64,000 nt of DNA from Pseudoflavonifractor sp. Marseille-P3106 (lineage in GTDB: Bacteria; Bacillota; Clostridia; Oscillospirales; Oscillospiraceae): NCBI GenBank assembly GCA_900169975.1, contig LT827123.1, positions 1-64,000 of the forward strand, written 5' to 3'. Below are positions 8,613-16,907 of the stretch, one piece after another; positions within the stretch are counted from its first letter, which is position 1, and each line of letters starts with the position of its first letter. The notes beneath the pieces were generated by a model. The model had not been told where the DNA came from. It did no database searches and saw only the letters and a list, made by a program, of their open reading frames with translations. The position numbers and the translations under genes were made by a program.

Positions 8613-9942
8613 GTCCCGGCGTTTTCCGGGGGTGGGCTGGCTGGGCAGTCACCTGACCCGGAAGATGATTCTGGCGCTGGTGGCCTTGGCTGCAGTGAGC
8701 TGCTTTGCCCTGTGGGGAGGTTTCCTCGCCTACCTGGGGGACTTTGCGGACAGCACCTATGACGAGGTGCTGGATCAGGCAGCGGAGGAGGCCCGCCAGG
8801 CGGGGGCGTTTTTGGAGGGCTGCGGCGCAGAGGCATCGGCCATGGAGGACTACCTGTCCCGGCGGGGCCTGGCCTGCGTGGTGCGGGACGGCGGGGGAAA
8901 TATCCTCTATGAGCGTATCCCCGACAGCGCGCCGCAGATGCTGGCCTCCTCGGGCACTGTGGAGGTGACCCTGTCGAGGGGGCAGACAGCCAGACTGACC
9001 GTGTGGAGTCAGGCCCTCCAGCGCAGTGAGATCACCCAGTCTCTGCGCAGCAAGGCCCTCACCGGCCTGTGCGCCATCAACCTGGGGATGTTTGTCGTGG
9101 TGGCACTGGTGATGTATCTGGTGCTGGTGTCCCCCATCGTCCGGCTGCGGCAGACCATGCGCCGCTATTACGAGAAGGGGGAGCAGCCCGAGCGCAGTCA
9201 GCGCATGGACGAGGTGGGCAAGCTCCAGAACGCCTTTGCCGATCTGGCAGGGGTGCTGGACTGCAAGGAAAAGGCGGAGCACCGGCTCATCGCTTCCATC
9301 TCCCACGATATCAAGACGCCCCTTACCTCAGTGCTGGGCTACTCGGAGCGGCTGCGAAGCACGGAGCTGGCCGAGGAGAAGAAACGGCGGTATCTGGAAC
9401 TGGTCTATGAGAAGGCCCTCCGGATCAAGGCGGTGGTGGACGAGTTTGACGAGTATCTGGACGCCGGACTCCGGGATCGGGCCCCCATGGTGCTGACCAC
9501 GGCGGGGGAGCTTTGCCGGCGGCTGCGGGCGGAGTACGCCGACGAGCTGGCCGACGCGGGGGTGGAGTTCCCGGTGGAGTGTCTCTGCCCCGACGCCCAG
9601 CTCATCTGCAACTGGGAGCACATGCGAAGGCTCTTCGGCAACCTCATCAGCAACGCCTTTCAGCACGCCGGAGCGGAGCGGCTGGAGCTCTCCCTCACCT
9701 GCCGGAGAGAGGAGGAGCAGGCGGTGTTCCTTTTCCGGGACAACGGAAAGGGAGTGCCTCCCGAGCTGCTCCGGCAGATCTTCGAACCCCTCTACACCTC
9801 GGATCAGGGGCGGAAGGTCTCGGGGCTGGGGCTGTCCATCTGCAAGAGCATTGCCAAGGCCCACGGGGGGGGCATCCTGGCGGACAACGCCCCGGATGGG
9901 GGCCTGGTCATCCGGATGAGCCTTCCCATCGTAGATCTGTGA
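8596..9942 (+). CDS. Sensor histidine kinase
   Basis: This 448-aa membrane kinase has transmembrane helices near residues 25-50 and about 155-178, flanking a small extracytoplasmic sensor of roughly 100 residues. HAMP-like linker sequence follows, then the H-box SISHDIKTPLTS (phospho-acceptor His near residue 235) and an HATPase domain with N box (NLISNAF), G1 (DNGKG) and G2 (GLGLSI). The start at 8596 is chosen because GAGGAGG sits 6 bases upstream. It forms a two-component pair with the overlapping upstream regulator. The short sensor gives no clue to the ligand. Confidence 0.9.
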   Translation: MAQTNESRRFPGVGWLGSHLTRKMILALVALAAVSCFALWGGFLAYLGDFADSTYDEVLDQAAEEARQAGAFLEGCGAEASAMEDYLSRRGLACVVRDGGGNILYERIPDSAPQMLASSGTVEVTLSRGQTARLTVWSQALQRSEITQSLRSKALTGLCAINLGMFVVVALVMYLVLVSPIVRLRQTMRRYYEKGEQPERSQRMDEVGKLQNAFADLAGVLDCKEKAEHRLIASISHDIKTPLTSVLGYSERLRSTELAEEKKRRYLELVYEKALRIKAVVDEFDEYLDAGLRDRAPMVLTTAGELCRRLRAEYADELADAGVEFPVECLCPDAQLICNWEHMRRLFGNLISNAFQHAGAERLELSLTCRREEEQAVFLFRDNGKGVPPELLRQIFEPLYTSDQGRKVSGLGLSICKSIAKAHGGGILADNAPDGGLVIRMSLPIVDL

Positions 9943-10032
9943 GCGGAAAGAACAAAGAATGTGCCTCCTTTATTGAACGCCGGTCGGGAAGGCCGGAAAA
10001 AACCAAACTGGACGGCCGGCAAACAAGGCCGC

Positions 10033-10079
10033 AAAAAAGAACAGGCAAGAAGCCAACAGCTTCTTGCCCGTTCTTTTTT
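10033..10079 (+). terminator. Rho-independent terminator of the two-component operon
   Basis: AAAAAAGAAC plus GGCAAGAAG pairs with CTTCTTGCC plus GTTCTTTTTT around the loop CCAACAG. The long stem and perfect T-run lie about 90 nt after the kinase stop codon. Confidence 0.9.
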
Positions 10080-10510
10080 GCGCTTCATTCGTCCGATATG
10101 TCACGCGATGGGACGCCGGTTGGCAGGGGACAGGGGTTCCACATCGCCCGCTCCCTTTTCACACTTGCAAATCTGTGCCGATCAAGGCGTTTTTGATGGC
10201 TAAAGCACAACATGGGCCCATCCTATTTTGCCGCGGCTGTCCAGGATGAAAAACGGGGGTCGACGGATTCCGGCCCCGGGGGCAGGATGAAAAAAGCTGC
10301 CTGCAAAATCCACCCCGGCCGGGGGTGCTCAGCCATCTGGGCGCCTTGCCGAAGCGGACTTTTATCGCCCTTCCGCAAAGGTGGGGGCATATCGTCCATC
10401 CAGCCCCAAAGGACTCTGCCGGCCCTGCCCGCTGCTTCGAGTGCTTCTCCTGGGATGCCGGCTTGCTGATATCATAAATGCCTGATTAATATCTTGATTG
10501 CCGAGAAAGC
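10080..10510. other. Gene-poor interval, nothing recognised
   Basis: These 430 bases between the kinase terminator and the cyclo-ligase stop contain no reading frame with family resemblance. A repeated CAGGATGAAAAA (about 10240 and 10285) and a GCAGG/CCTGC hairpin are visible, with a local AT-rich stretch near 10467-10500. A small RNA is possible; the link between 6S RNA and cyclo-ligase genes is known from enterobacteria. I cannot fold it convincingly into any known RNA family. Confidence 0.4.
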
Positions 10511-11128
10511 TTAGGATCTGCCGTACCCGAAAGGGTTTTGATAGACTGCTCCTTCGGTAAAGACCAGGTCGGTGGGCCGATCCCACCCGGCGGCGGGCAC
10601 CCGGGGGACCTTTTGCACTTCAAAGGCCACGGAGGCGATCCGGGCCTGTCCGCACCGGGGCAGGTATCGGTCATAGAAGCCGCCCCCCATTCCCATGCGT
10701 CCGCAGTCTGCGTCAAAAACTGTGCAGGGACACAGCACCAGATCCAGTTCGTCCGGAGGGATCGGCGTTGACTGTTCCGGTACGGGTTCCTGGATGCCGA
10801 AGGGACCTGACATCCAGGGATCCGGTCCCGCGGGCAAAAAGGCGGTCAGCCGGCCTGGGCCGGTGCAGCGGGGGTAGACCAGGCGTTTTCCGGCGGCCTC
10901 CGGTGCGGCCTCCAGGGAATTCAGCCGGACTTCCCCCCGGACGGCCCGGTAAAGGAGCACAGTCTCTGCCCGCCGGAACTCCGGGGAGGCCAGGATCCGG
11001 CTCACCACCGCTCGGGAGAGGGCCTCCCGGAGGCCCGGGGCAAGCCGGTCTCTGGCCCGGATCTTTTCCCGGCGCAGCCAGCTTCGATAGGAGGGGGAGC
11101 CAAAGGTGAGGGAGGGGGCTGTAAGCAT
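10511..11128 (-). CDS. 5-formyltetrahydrofolate cyclo-ligase
   Basis: This 205-aa cytoplasmic enzyme performs the ATP-dependent conversion of 5-formyl-THF to 5,10-methenyl-THF, salvaging folate. It shows the basic N-terminal segment (REKIRARDRL), the FR...VYPRC region and the diagnostic C-terminal loop GMGGGFYDRYL that binds phosphate and Mg. The ATG at 11128 follows GAAAGGAG; upstream in-frame codons lack homology. It lies about 80 nt behind the hydratase gene, with a terminator between them, so it is probably a separate unit. Confidence 0.92.
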   Translation of the reverse strand: MLTAPSLTFGSPSYRSWLRREKIRARDRLAPGLREALSRAVVSRILASPEFRRAETVLLYRAVRGEVRLNSLEAAPEAAGKRLVYPRCTGPGRLTAFLPAGPDPWMSGPFGIQEPVPEQSTPIPPDELDLVLCPCTVFDADCGRMGMGGGFYDRYLPRCGQARIASVAFEVQKVPRVPAAGWDRPTDLVFTEGAVYQNPFGYGRS

Positions 11129-11164
11129 GGTGGATGCTCCTTTCAAAAGATGAGGAAGGAAGAG

Positions 11165-11196
11165 AAGCACACGCCGCGTCCTGAGACGCGGCGTGT
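11165..11196 (-). terminator. Hairpin terminator after the hydratase gene
   Basis: A perfect 14-bp stem GCACACGCCGCGTC/GACGCGGCGTGTGC with a CTGA tetraloop lies just after the hydratase stop. The following minus-strand sequence is pyrimidine-rich (TTCTCTTCCTTCC) rather than a clean T-run, so termination may be partial. Confidence 0.7.
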
Positions 11197-11206
11197 GCAT
11201 AGACCG

Positions 11207-13438
11207 TTATCCGGCGTAGTAATTGATGAGACACCCGGCCAGGACGATATCCCGTTCTTCCCGGGTCATGCCGGGCAGACGCAGGGTGACGGGTTTTTCA
11301 CTCCCGTTCTGAAGCAGTACTGCCTGCGCCGCTTCCCCGTCGCCCTCCAGGACCGCCCGGATGCCGGGGATCCAGAGCCGGTCGCCGGGCTGGATATTCC
11401 AGTTCTTCACGTCCTCGGCGATGAAGGGGAGCATGCCCCAGTTGATCACATTGGAGCGGTAGCGTTTGGTGGCGTACTCGGCGGCCAGGTTGGCACAGCC
11501 GCCCAGCACCCGCTGGCAGGAGGCGGCCTGCTCCCGGGCAGAGCCGTCGCCGGGCTTGAGGGCCATCACGAAGGAGCCCAGTCCGGTAGTGGCGGCGTCC
11601 CGGCCCATGAGGGCCTCGACAGCCTCCCCGCCGCGCCGCTTCTGCTCCTCGGCCTGCACGGCCCGGGCACGGGGGACATACTGGGGATCCTTCCGGCTCA
11701 GGGCAAACTGAGAGAGCTTGACGGGGTTGGAGCGGTAGGAGGAGGTCTCCCCGGAGGGGATGAGTTCATCAGTGGTGGTCACGGGGTCGTAGATGGCGGC
11801 GCAGCAGGTGAGCAGCAGATTCTCCGGGAGCGCCACCTGCTGGGGCCAGTCGGCAATGTTGGGGCCGAACTGCAGCTTGGTGTCGGGCTGGGGGCGGCCC
11901 ACCCCGTAGTAGACCCGGTGCTTGTAGGCGCTGTCGTCGTAGGTGTAGGGCTCCTCCGAGCGGTCGGGGGTGAGAAGCTCAGCGGGGAGCTCGTCCGCGC
12001 CGGTGAGGATGCCGCCGTTCAGCGCCGTGGCGGCGATGGAGCGGGCATCCATGAGAGCCACATAGGACAGCTGGCCGTCGGTGGGCTTGCTGCCCTCCCG
12101 GTTGGGGAAGTTGCGGGTGGAATGGCGGATGGAGAAGGCCCCGTTGGCGGGCACGTCTCCCGCGCCGAAGCAGGGGCCGCAGAAGCAGGAGCGCACCGAG
12201 GCCCCCGCCGCCATCAGATCGGCCAGATAGCCCCGCCGGGTCAGCTCCTGCATGATAGGCATGGAGCCGGGGTAGCAGGACAGCCAGAAGGCGCCGGAGC
12301 CCACGGATTTACCCCGGAGGATCTCGGATGCGCGCACCAGGTTCTGGTAGGTGCCGCCGGAGCAGCCGGCGATAACGCCCTGATCCACAACGAATTCGCC
12401 GTCCACGATTTTCTCCCGGAGGGAGGGGACCGGCGTCTTCAGCTCCAGCTGCCGGGCGGTGTCCACGTCCACCTGGTGGAGCAGGTCATCCAGATTGGCC
12501 TTGAACTCACGGATGGGGAAGGCGTTGGAGGGGTGGAAGGGGAGGGCGATCATGGGTTCCACCTCGTCCAGGCGGATCTCCACCAGGGCATCGTAGCAGG
12601 CCCCTTCGGCGGGGGACAGGGGGCGGTAGGACTCGCCCCGGCCCAGCACCCGAAGGTGGTTCCGGGTCACCTCATCGGTGGCCCAGACGGAGGAGAGGCA
12701 GGCGGTCTCGGTGGTCATCACGTCGATGCCGGAGCGGTAGTCCATGGACAGTCCGGATACGCCGGGGCCGAAAAACTCCAGCACGGCGTTCTTCACCGCC
12801 CCGCTTTTGAAGGTGGCCCCCACCAGAGCCAGGGCCACGTCCTGAGGACCTACGCCGGGCCGGGGGCTTCCGGTGAGGTATACGGCCACCACAGGGGGAT
12901 AGGCGATGTCGTAGGTCTTGCGCAGGAGCTGGCGGGCCAGCTCTGGGCCGCCCTCTCCGATGGCCATGGTGCCGTAGGCACCGTAGCGGGTGTGGGAGTC
13001 GGAGCCCAGGATCATTTTGCCGGGGGCGGCGTAGCGCTCCCGCATATAGGAGTGGATGACGGCCTGATGGGCAGGCACAAATTCCCCGCCATACTTTTTT
13101 GCGGCGGAGAGGCCGAAGAGGTGGTCGTCCTCGTTGATGGTGCCGCCCACGGCGCACAGGGAGTTGTGGCAGTTGGTGAGCACGTAAGGGACGGGGAAGG
13201 CCTGCAGGCCGGAGGCGCGGGCGGTCTGGACGATGCCCACATAGGTGATATCGTGGGAGGCCATGGCGTCAAAACGCAGCTTCAGATGGGCCATATCACC
13301 GTTTTCATTGTGGGCGTGCAGAATGCCGTAGGCCATGGTGCCCTTCCGGCCCTCTTCCATGTGGGCTGGGTCGGCCGAGGTTGGGACAAAGCCCCCGTTT
13401 TTATAATAAAAGCCCTCCCGGGCCACCGTTACCATCAT
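11207..13438 (-). CDS. Aconitase-family hydratase (YbhJ-like)
   Basis: This 743-aa protein has the aconitase/isopropylmalate-isomerase fold. An LGSDSHTRYG substrate/cluster segment is visible, and cluster-type Cys are seen in TNCHNS and the CFCGPCFGAGD pair; the GxSxR-like and swivel-domain regions are toward the C-terminus. It resembles E. coli YbhJ, a putative hydratase of unknown substrate, rather than AcnA/AcnB, and has no adjacent citrate-cycle gene. The ATG at 13438 is chosen because GAGGAGAGAGGA precedes it. It likely dehydrates/hydrates a tricarboxylate-like acid with a [4Fe-4S] cluster. The substrate is not determinable. Confidence 0.8.
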   Translation of the reverse strand: MMVTVAREGFYYKNGGFVPTSADPAHMEEGRKGTMAYGILHAHNENGDMAHLKLRFDAMASHDITYVGIVQTARASGLQAFPVPYVLTNCHNSLCAVGGTINEDDHLFGLSAAKKYGGEFVPAHQAVIHSYMRERYAAPGKMILGSDSHTRYGAYGTMAIGEGGPELARQLLRKTYDIAYPPVVAVYLTGSPRPGVGPQDVALALVGATFKSGAVKNAVLEFFGPGVSGLSMDYRSGIDVMTTETACLSSVWATDEVTRNHLRVLGRGESYRPLSPAEGACYDALVEIRLDEVEPMIALPFHPSNAFPIREFKANLDDLLHQVDVDTARQLELKTPVPSLREKIVDGEFVVDQGVIAGCSGGTYQNLVRASEILRGKSVGSGAFWLSCYPGSMPIMQELTRRGYLADLMAAGASVRSCFCGPCFGAGDVPANGAFSIRHSTRNFPNREGSKPTDGQLSYVALMDARSIAATALNGGILTGADELPAELLTPDRSEEPYTYDDSAYKHRVYYGVGRPQPDTKLQFGPNIADWPQQVALPENLLLTCCAAIYDPVTTTDELIPSGETSSYRSNPVKLSQFALSRKDPQYVPRARAVQAEEQKRRGGEAVEALMGRDAATTGLGSFVMALKPGDGSAREQAASCQRVLGGCANLAAEYATKRYRSNVINWGMLPFIAEDVKNWNIQPGDRLWIPGIRAVLEGDGEAAQAVLLQNGSEKPVTLRLPGMTREERDIVLAGCLINYYAG

Positions 13439-13592
13439 GCGTCCTCTCTCCTCATTGTCTTTTCTCATTTTTAAGTGCAAAATATCATATCAAATTTCCG
13501 ATGAAATGGCAAGGGGGCAGAGGGGACGGGACGGGAGAAGCGGGGGGATTTTGGCTGGAAAAATTTATATGGGAGAAATCGGGAGGCCTCGG

Positions 13593-13621
13593 TTGACGCC
13601 TTTTGTGGGATGGTCTACAAT
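13593..13621 (+). promoter_or_regulatory. Sigma-A promoter of the amidase gene
   Basis: TTGACG (13593-13598) and TACAAT (13616-13621) are separated by 17 bases, 40 nt upstream of the amidase ATG. This is close to consensus. Confidence 0.85.
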
Positions 13622-13660
13622 AGAGAAAATACTTTGTCGAAACCAGCGAGGAGCACACTC

Positions 13661-15220
13661 ATGAAAAAATTACTGGCAATTCTCTGCACCGTGGCCCTGC
13701 TCACCGGGCTGCTTCCGCCGTCTCTGGCCGCCGGACCGGCCGGGACGGAGCGGGTCCAATTCTACGACGAGGCCTTGGGCCGCTATTCCAACCAGACCGA
13801 GGCGGACCGGGTGACCATCACGCTCAACGGCGCAGCGCTGGATCGGCCCGGCGTGGTGCAGACGGTGGACGGCGTGGACGGGCGGACCCTGGTGCCCGTC
13901 CGGGACATCGCCGAGCCGCTGGGCGCCACGGTGCTCTGGATGGGAGATACCCGCCAGGTGCTGCTCTTCCGGGGGAGCGACACCATCGTGCTGACCCTTG
14001 GCTCGGCGGCGGCGGTGGTCAACGGGCAGAGTGTGCAGCTCCCCGGCGGGGTGCCTGCGGGAGTGGTGAAGCTGGGCGGGGAGGAAAAGACCATGGTGCC
14101 CCTCCGCTTTGTCTCCGAGCAGCTTCAGGCCGAGGTGGCATGGGACAACGACACCTTCACCGCCGCGGTGACCGCCCGGCTCCCGGAGCCGGAGCCCACC
14201 CCGACCCCCACGCCGGAGCCGACTCCTACGCCCACCCGGCCGGACCGGGGGATGCTGCTGCGGATCGCGGCCGACGACAACGCACAGACGGTCACACTCT
14301 ATCTCTCCCAGGAACCCCGGTACCGGGTGAGCGATCTGGGGGACCGGGTGGTCATCGACCTGCCCGGGGTAGCCATCGGCAGCGGCAAAGACGGGAGCCT
14401 GATGCCTGAGAATCCGGTGATTGAATCCGTCCGCTATGCCCAGCACGACAGCAGCCTGTATTCGGACTACACACGGACCACGCGGGTGGTGCTGGACCTG
14501 GCGGATGGCTGCACCTATGCCAAAAACGTGGTGGTCACCGGAGACAGCAATCTCCTGGCGGTGGTGATCTCCGTCAAGCCGCCGGAGACAGGGAGCGCCC
14601 CCTCTGAGCCAACTGTGCCCCTGGACCCCACGGCATTTACTGTGGTGCTGGACGCCGGACACGGCGGTTCCGCCTCGGGCGCGGTCTATGAGGAGATTAT
14701 GGAGAAGGACATCACGCTCCCCATCACGCTGCGGGTGGAGGAACTGCTGCGGGAAAAGGGCTGCAACGTGGTGATGACCCGGACCAAGGACGTGTACATG
14801 GATCTCTACGACCGCTGCGACATCGCCAATGAGGCGAAGGGGGATCTCTTTGTCAGCATCCACGCCAATGCCAGCTCCTCCAACCCTGCATTCCAGGGGA
14901 CGTTTACTTATCACTATCCCAACAGCGCCCGGGGCAAGAAGCTGGCCGGCGCGGTGCAGGCGGCGGTGGTGGCCTCGACGGGCTCCATTGACCGGGGGTT
15001 GCTGAGCAACGACTATGTGGTGCTGCGGGAGACAAAGATGGCCGCCTGTCTGGTGGAGACCGGCTTCATGTCCAACCATGAGGAACTGATGAAGCTGATC
15101 CGGCCCTCCTATCAGGAGAAACTGGCCCAGGGGATTGCCCAGGGAATTTTGGATTATCTGGCGTCTCTTCCGGCCAAGACTTTGGTACCCGCAGAGGAAA
15201 ACGCCTCCCCGGCCGCATGA
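13661..15220 (+). CDS. N-acetylmuramoyl-L-alanine amidase with stalk-like N-terminal domains
   Basis: This 519-aa secreted peptidoglycan hydrolase begins with a signal peptide (MKKLLAILCTVALLTGLLPP). A copper-amine-oxidase N1-like domain (about 40-175: GRTLVPVRDIAEPLG, KTMVPLRFVSEQL) follows, then a Pro/Thr linker (PEPEPTPTPTPEPTPTPT), an AMIN domain (about 200-310) and Amidase_3 (about 330-500). The zinc ligands appear as VLDAGHGG, the Glu of YEEIMEKD, and SIHAN; the catalytic Glu is in LVETGFMSN. It cleaves the bond between MurNAc and L-Ala of peptidoglycan. The ATG at 13661 follows GCGAGGAG. It is monocistronic with its own promoter and terminator. Confidence 0.92.
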   Translation: MKKLLAILCTVALLTGLLPPSLAAGPAGTERVQFYDEALGRYSNQTEADRVTITLNGAALDRPGVVQTVDGVDGRTLVPVRDIAEPLGATVLWMGDTRQVLLFRGSDTIVLTLGSAAAVVNGQSVQLPGGVPAGVVKLGGEEKTMVPLRFVSEQLQAEVAWDNDTFTAAVTARLPEPEPTPTPTPEPTPTPTRPDRGMLLRIAADDNAQTVTLYLSQEPRYRVSDLGDRVVIDLPGVAIGSGKDGSLMPENPVIESVRYAQHDSSLYSDYTRTTRVVLDLADGCTYAKNVVVTGDSNLLAVVISVKPPETGSAPSEPTVPLDPTAFTVVLDAGHGGSASGAVYEEIMEKDITLPITLRVEELLREKGCNVVMTRTKDVYMDLYDRCDIANEAKGDLFVSIHANASSSNPAFQGTFTYHYPNSARGKKLAGAVQAAVVASTGSIDRGLLSNDYVVLRETKMAACLVETGFMSNHEELMKLIRPSYQEKLAQGIAQGILDYLASLPAKTLVPAEENASPAA

Positions 15221-15248
15221 CTGGGGAAGCAGAGTGCTTCAGAGTAGC

Positions 15249-15282
15249 AAAAACGTCCGCAGGCATGCCTGCGGACGTTTTT
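15249..15282. terminator. Bidirectional terminator, perfect palindrome
   Basis: AAAAACGTCCGCAGG is followed by its exact reverse complement ending in TTTTT, between the convergent amidase and metal-permease genes. A-run and T-run on both sides make it active for both strands. Confidence 0.92.
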
Positions 15283-15291
15283 GCTTTGCGC

Positions 15292-16143
15292 TTACAGCCT
15301 TCGTTTTTGGAAGGCCAGGGAGACAATGAAGAAGGCGGCCAGATACAGAGTGATGGAGGATCCGGCGGAAGAGCCGATGTAGTAAGAGGTCATCAGCCCG
15401 GCAATGCCGCACACCACTGCGCCGAGCAGGGAAAAGAGGTGGTACTGGCGGGTGTTTCTGGCCAGATTCCGGGATGCGGCGGCGGGGAGGACCAGCAGGG
15501 AGTTGATGACCAGCAGGCCCACCCAGGTCATGGAGACGGTCACCACCACGGCGATGGCGGCGTTGAGCACAGCCTCCTGCCAGAATACCCGGATCCCCCG
15601 GCTGTTGGCCAGGGCCGGGTGGAGCGCGGAGAGGAGGAGAGTGTTGTAGGCGCACGCCCACAGCACCAGGATGACGCCCAGAATGCCTGCCAGCAGACCG
15701 ATCTTGACCGGTTCCACGCTGAGGATGTCACCGACGAGCAGGGCGTTGAATTTGGTGAAGGAGCCGCCGTTCAGGGTGGCGATGAAGATGCCGAGGGCCA
15801 CAGCAGTGGAGGAAAAGACCCCAATCACCGTATCGCTGGCCATGGAGGAGCGGCGGCGGACAAGGGTGAAGAGGAATGAGAATACCAGGGCGAAGAGTAC
15901 GGCGGCCCACATGGGCTCGCTGAGGCCGCACAGGGTGCCGATGGCGATGCCGGTGAAGGCCGAGTGGCCCAGAGCGTCGGAGAAGAAGGACATCCGGCTC
16001 TGGACCACCATGGTGGAGAGCAGTCCGAAGAGCGGGGAGATCACCAGTATGGCCAGCAGGGCGTTTTTCATGAAGTACATGCCCCCCGGCTGGGCCCAGT
16101 CAAAGGGGAGCAGGGCGACAAGGGAATACCACCAGTCCATCAT
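15292..16143 (-). CDS. Metal ABC transporter permease (ZnuB/MntB family)
   Basis: This 283-aa membrane subunit has eight or nine hydrophobic segments and family motifs such as GHSAFTGIAIG (about 80), LVGDILSVE and VGLLVINSLLVLPAA (about 205). It forms the membrane channel of a Zn/Mn importer. Its ATG overlaps the ATPase stop (ATGA) and lies behind GGGGGAGG, giving the order znuA-znuC-znuB. The last membrane segments end right before the shared terminator. Confidence 0.9.
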   Translation of the reverse strand: MMDWWYSLVALLPFDWAQPGGMYFMKNALLAILVISPLFGLLSTMVVQSRMSFFSDALGHSAFTGIAIGTLCGLSEPMWAAVLFALVFSFLFTLVRRRSSMASDTVIGVFSSTAVALGIFIATLNGGSFTKFNALLVGDILSVEPVKIGLLAGILGVILVLWACAYNTLLLSALHPALANSRGIRVFWQEAVLNAAIAVVVTVSMTWVGLLVINSLLVLPAAASRNLARNTRQYHLFSLLGAVVCGIAGLMTSYYIGSSAGSSITLYLAAFFIVSLAFQKRRL

Positions 16144-16907
16144 GCCTCCCCCTTTCCCATCCGCAGGTGGAACACATCCTGAAATTCCGGGCTTGCCAGG
16201 ACCTCAGAGGGTGCGCCCACCTTCAGGACCGTGTGCTTGAGGAGGATCACCTTGTCGGCGTAGTGCTCCAGCGTGGCAAAGTCGTGGGTGGAGAGCAGAA
16301 TGGACAGGTCATAGGTTTGGCGGATCTCATCCAGCATGTCCAGAAGCTGCCGCTCTCCATCGATGTCCACGCCGGACAGCGGCTCGTCCAGAATGAGGAT
16401 ATGAGGAAGGGGGTCCAGGGCCAGAGCCATGAGCACCCGCTGGATCTCACCGCCGGAGAGCGCTCCGATGCGCTTGTCCATGAGGCCTTCGGCGTGGGTG
16501 CGCTCCAGGCAGAAGCGTACCCGGGCCCGGAGCTTGGCGGGAATGGGCAGAAAGACCGGCCAGTCGGCCACGGCGGCGGCGAAAAAGTCCAGCACGCTCA
16601 CCGGATCGCCCCGGTCGAAGGCGGGGGACTGGGGCACATAGCCGATGACAGGGCGGCTTTTTTTGCCGTCGGAGCGCTGGAAGTCAATGGCTCCGGTGTG
16701 GGGGAACTGGCCCAGGATGGCCTTGAAGAGGGAGGACTTGCCTGCCCCGTTGGGCCCGATGAGGGCCACGATCTCCCCGCAGTGGAGGTGGAAGGACACA
16801 TCCCGCAGAAGTTCGGTGTCCCCCAGGGAGACTCCCATGTTCTGTACTTTCAGGCAGCACAGCCCGGAACAGCCGGAGGTGCAGTTTTGGTGTTTGCGGA
16901 CGCTCAC
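16140..16907 (-). CDS. Metal ABC transporter ATPase (ZnuC family)
   Basis: This 255-aa ATPase has Walker A GPNGAGKSS (about 52), signature LSGGEIQR, Walker B ILILDEPLSGVD and the switch His in STHD. An unusual N-terminal extension carries a Cys cluster (CTSGCSGLCC, residues 9-18) that could bind metal. The GTG start overlaps the binding-protein stop (GTGA), indicating coupled translation. It energises import through the downstream permease. Confidence 0.9.
   Translation of the reverse strand: MSVRKHQNCTSGCSGLCCLKVQNMGVSLGDTELLRDVSFHLHCGEIVALIGPNGAGKSSLFKAILGQFPHTGAIDFQRSDGKKSRPVIGYVPQSPAFDRGDPVSVLDFFAAAVADWPVFLPIPAKLRARVRFCLERTHAEGLMDKRIGALSGGEIQRVLMALALDPLPHILILDEPLSGVDIDGERQLLDMLDEIRQTYDLSILLSTHDFATLEHYADKVILLKHTVLKVGAPSEVLASPEFQDVFHLRMGKGEA

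Noticed and set aside
10080-10510. 6S RNA next to the 5-formyl-THF cyclo-ligase
   Set aside because: The synteny is known from enterobacteria, but I could not find the long closing stem and central bubble here.
11150-13474. 774-codon plus-strand frame opposite the hydratase
   Set aside because: Same shadow effect; no ribosome-binding site, no recognisable motif, while the minus strand encodes a clear aconitase-family protein.
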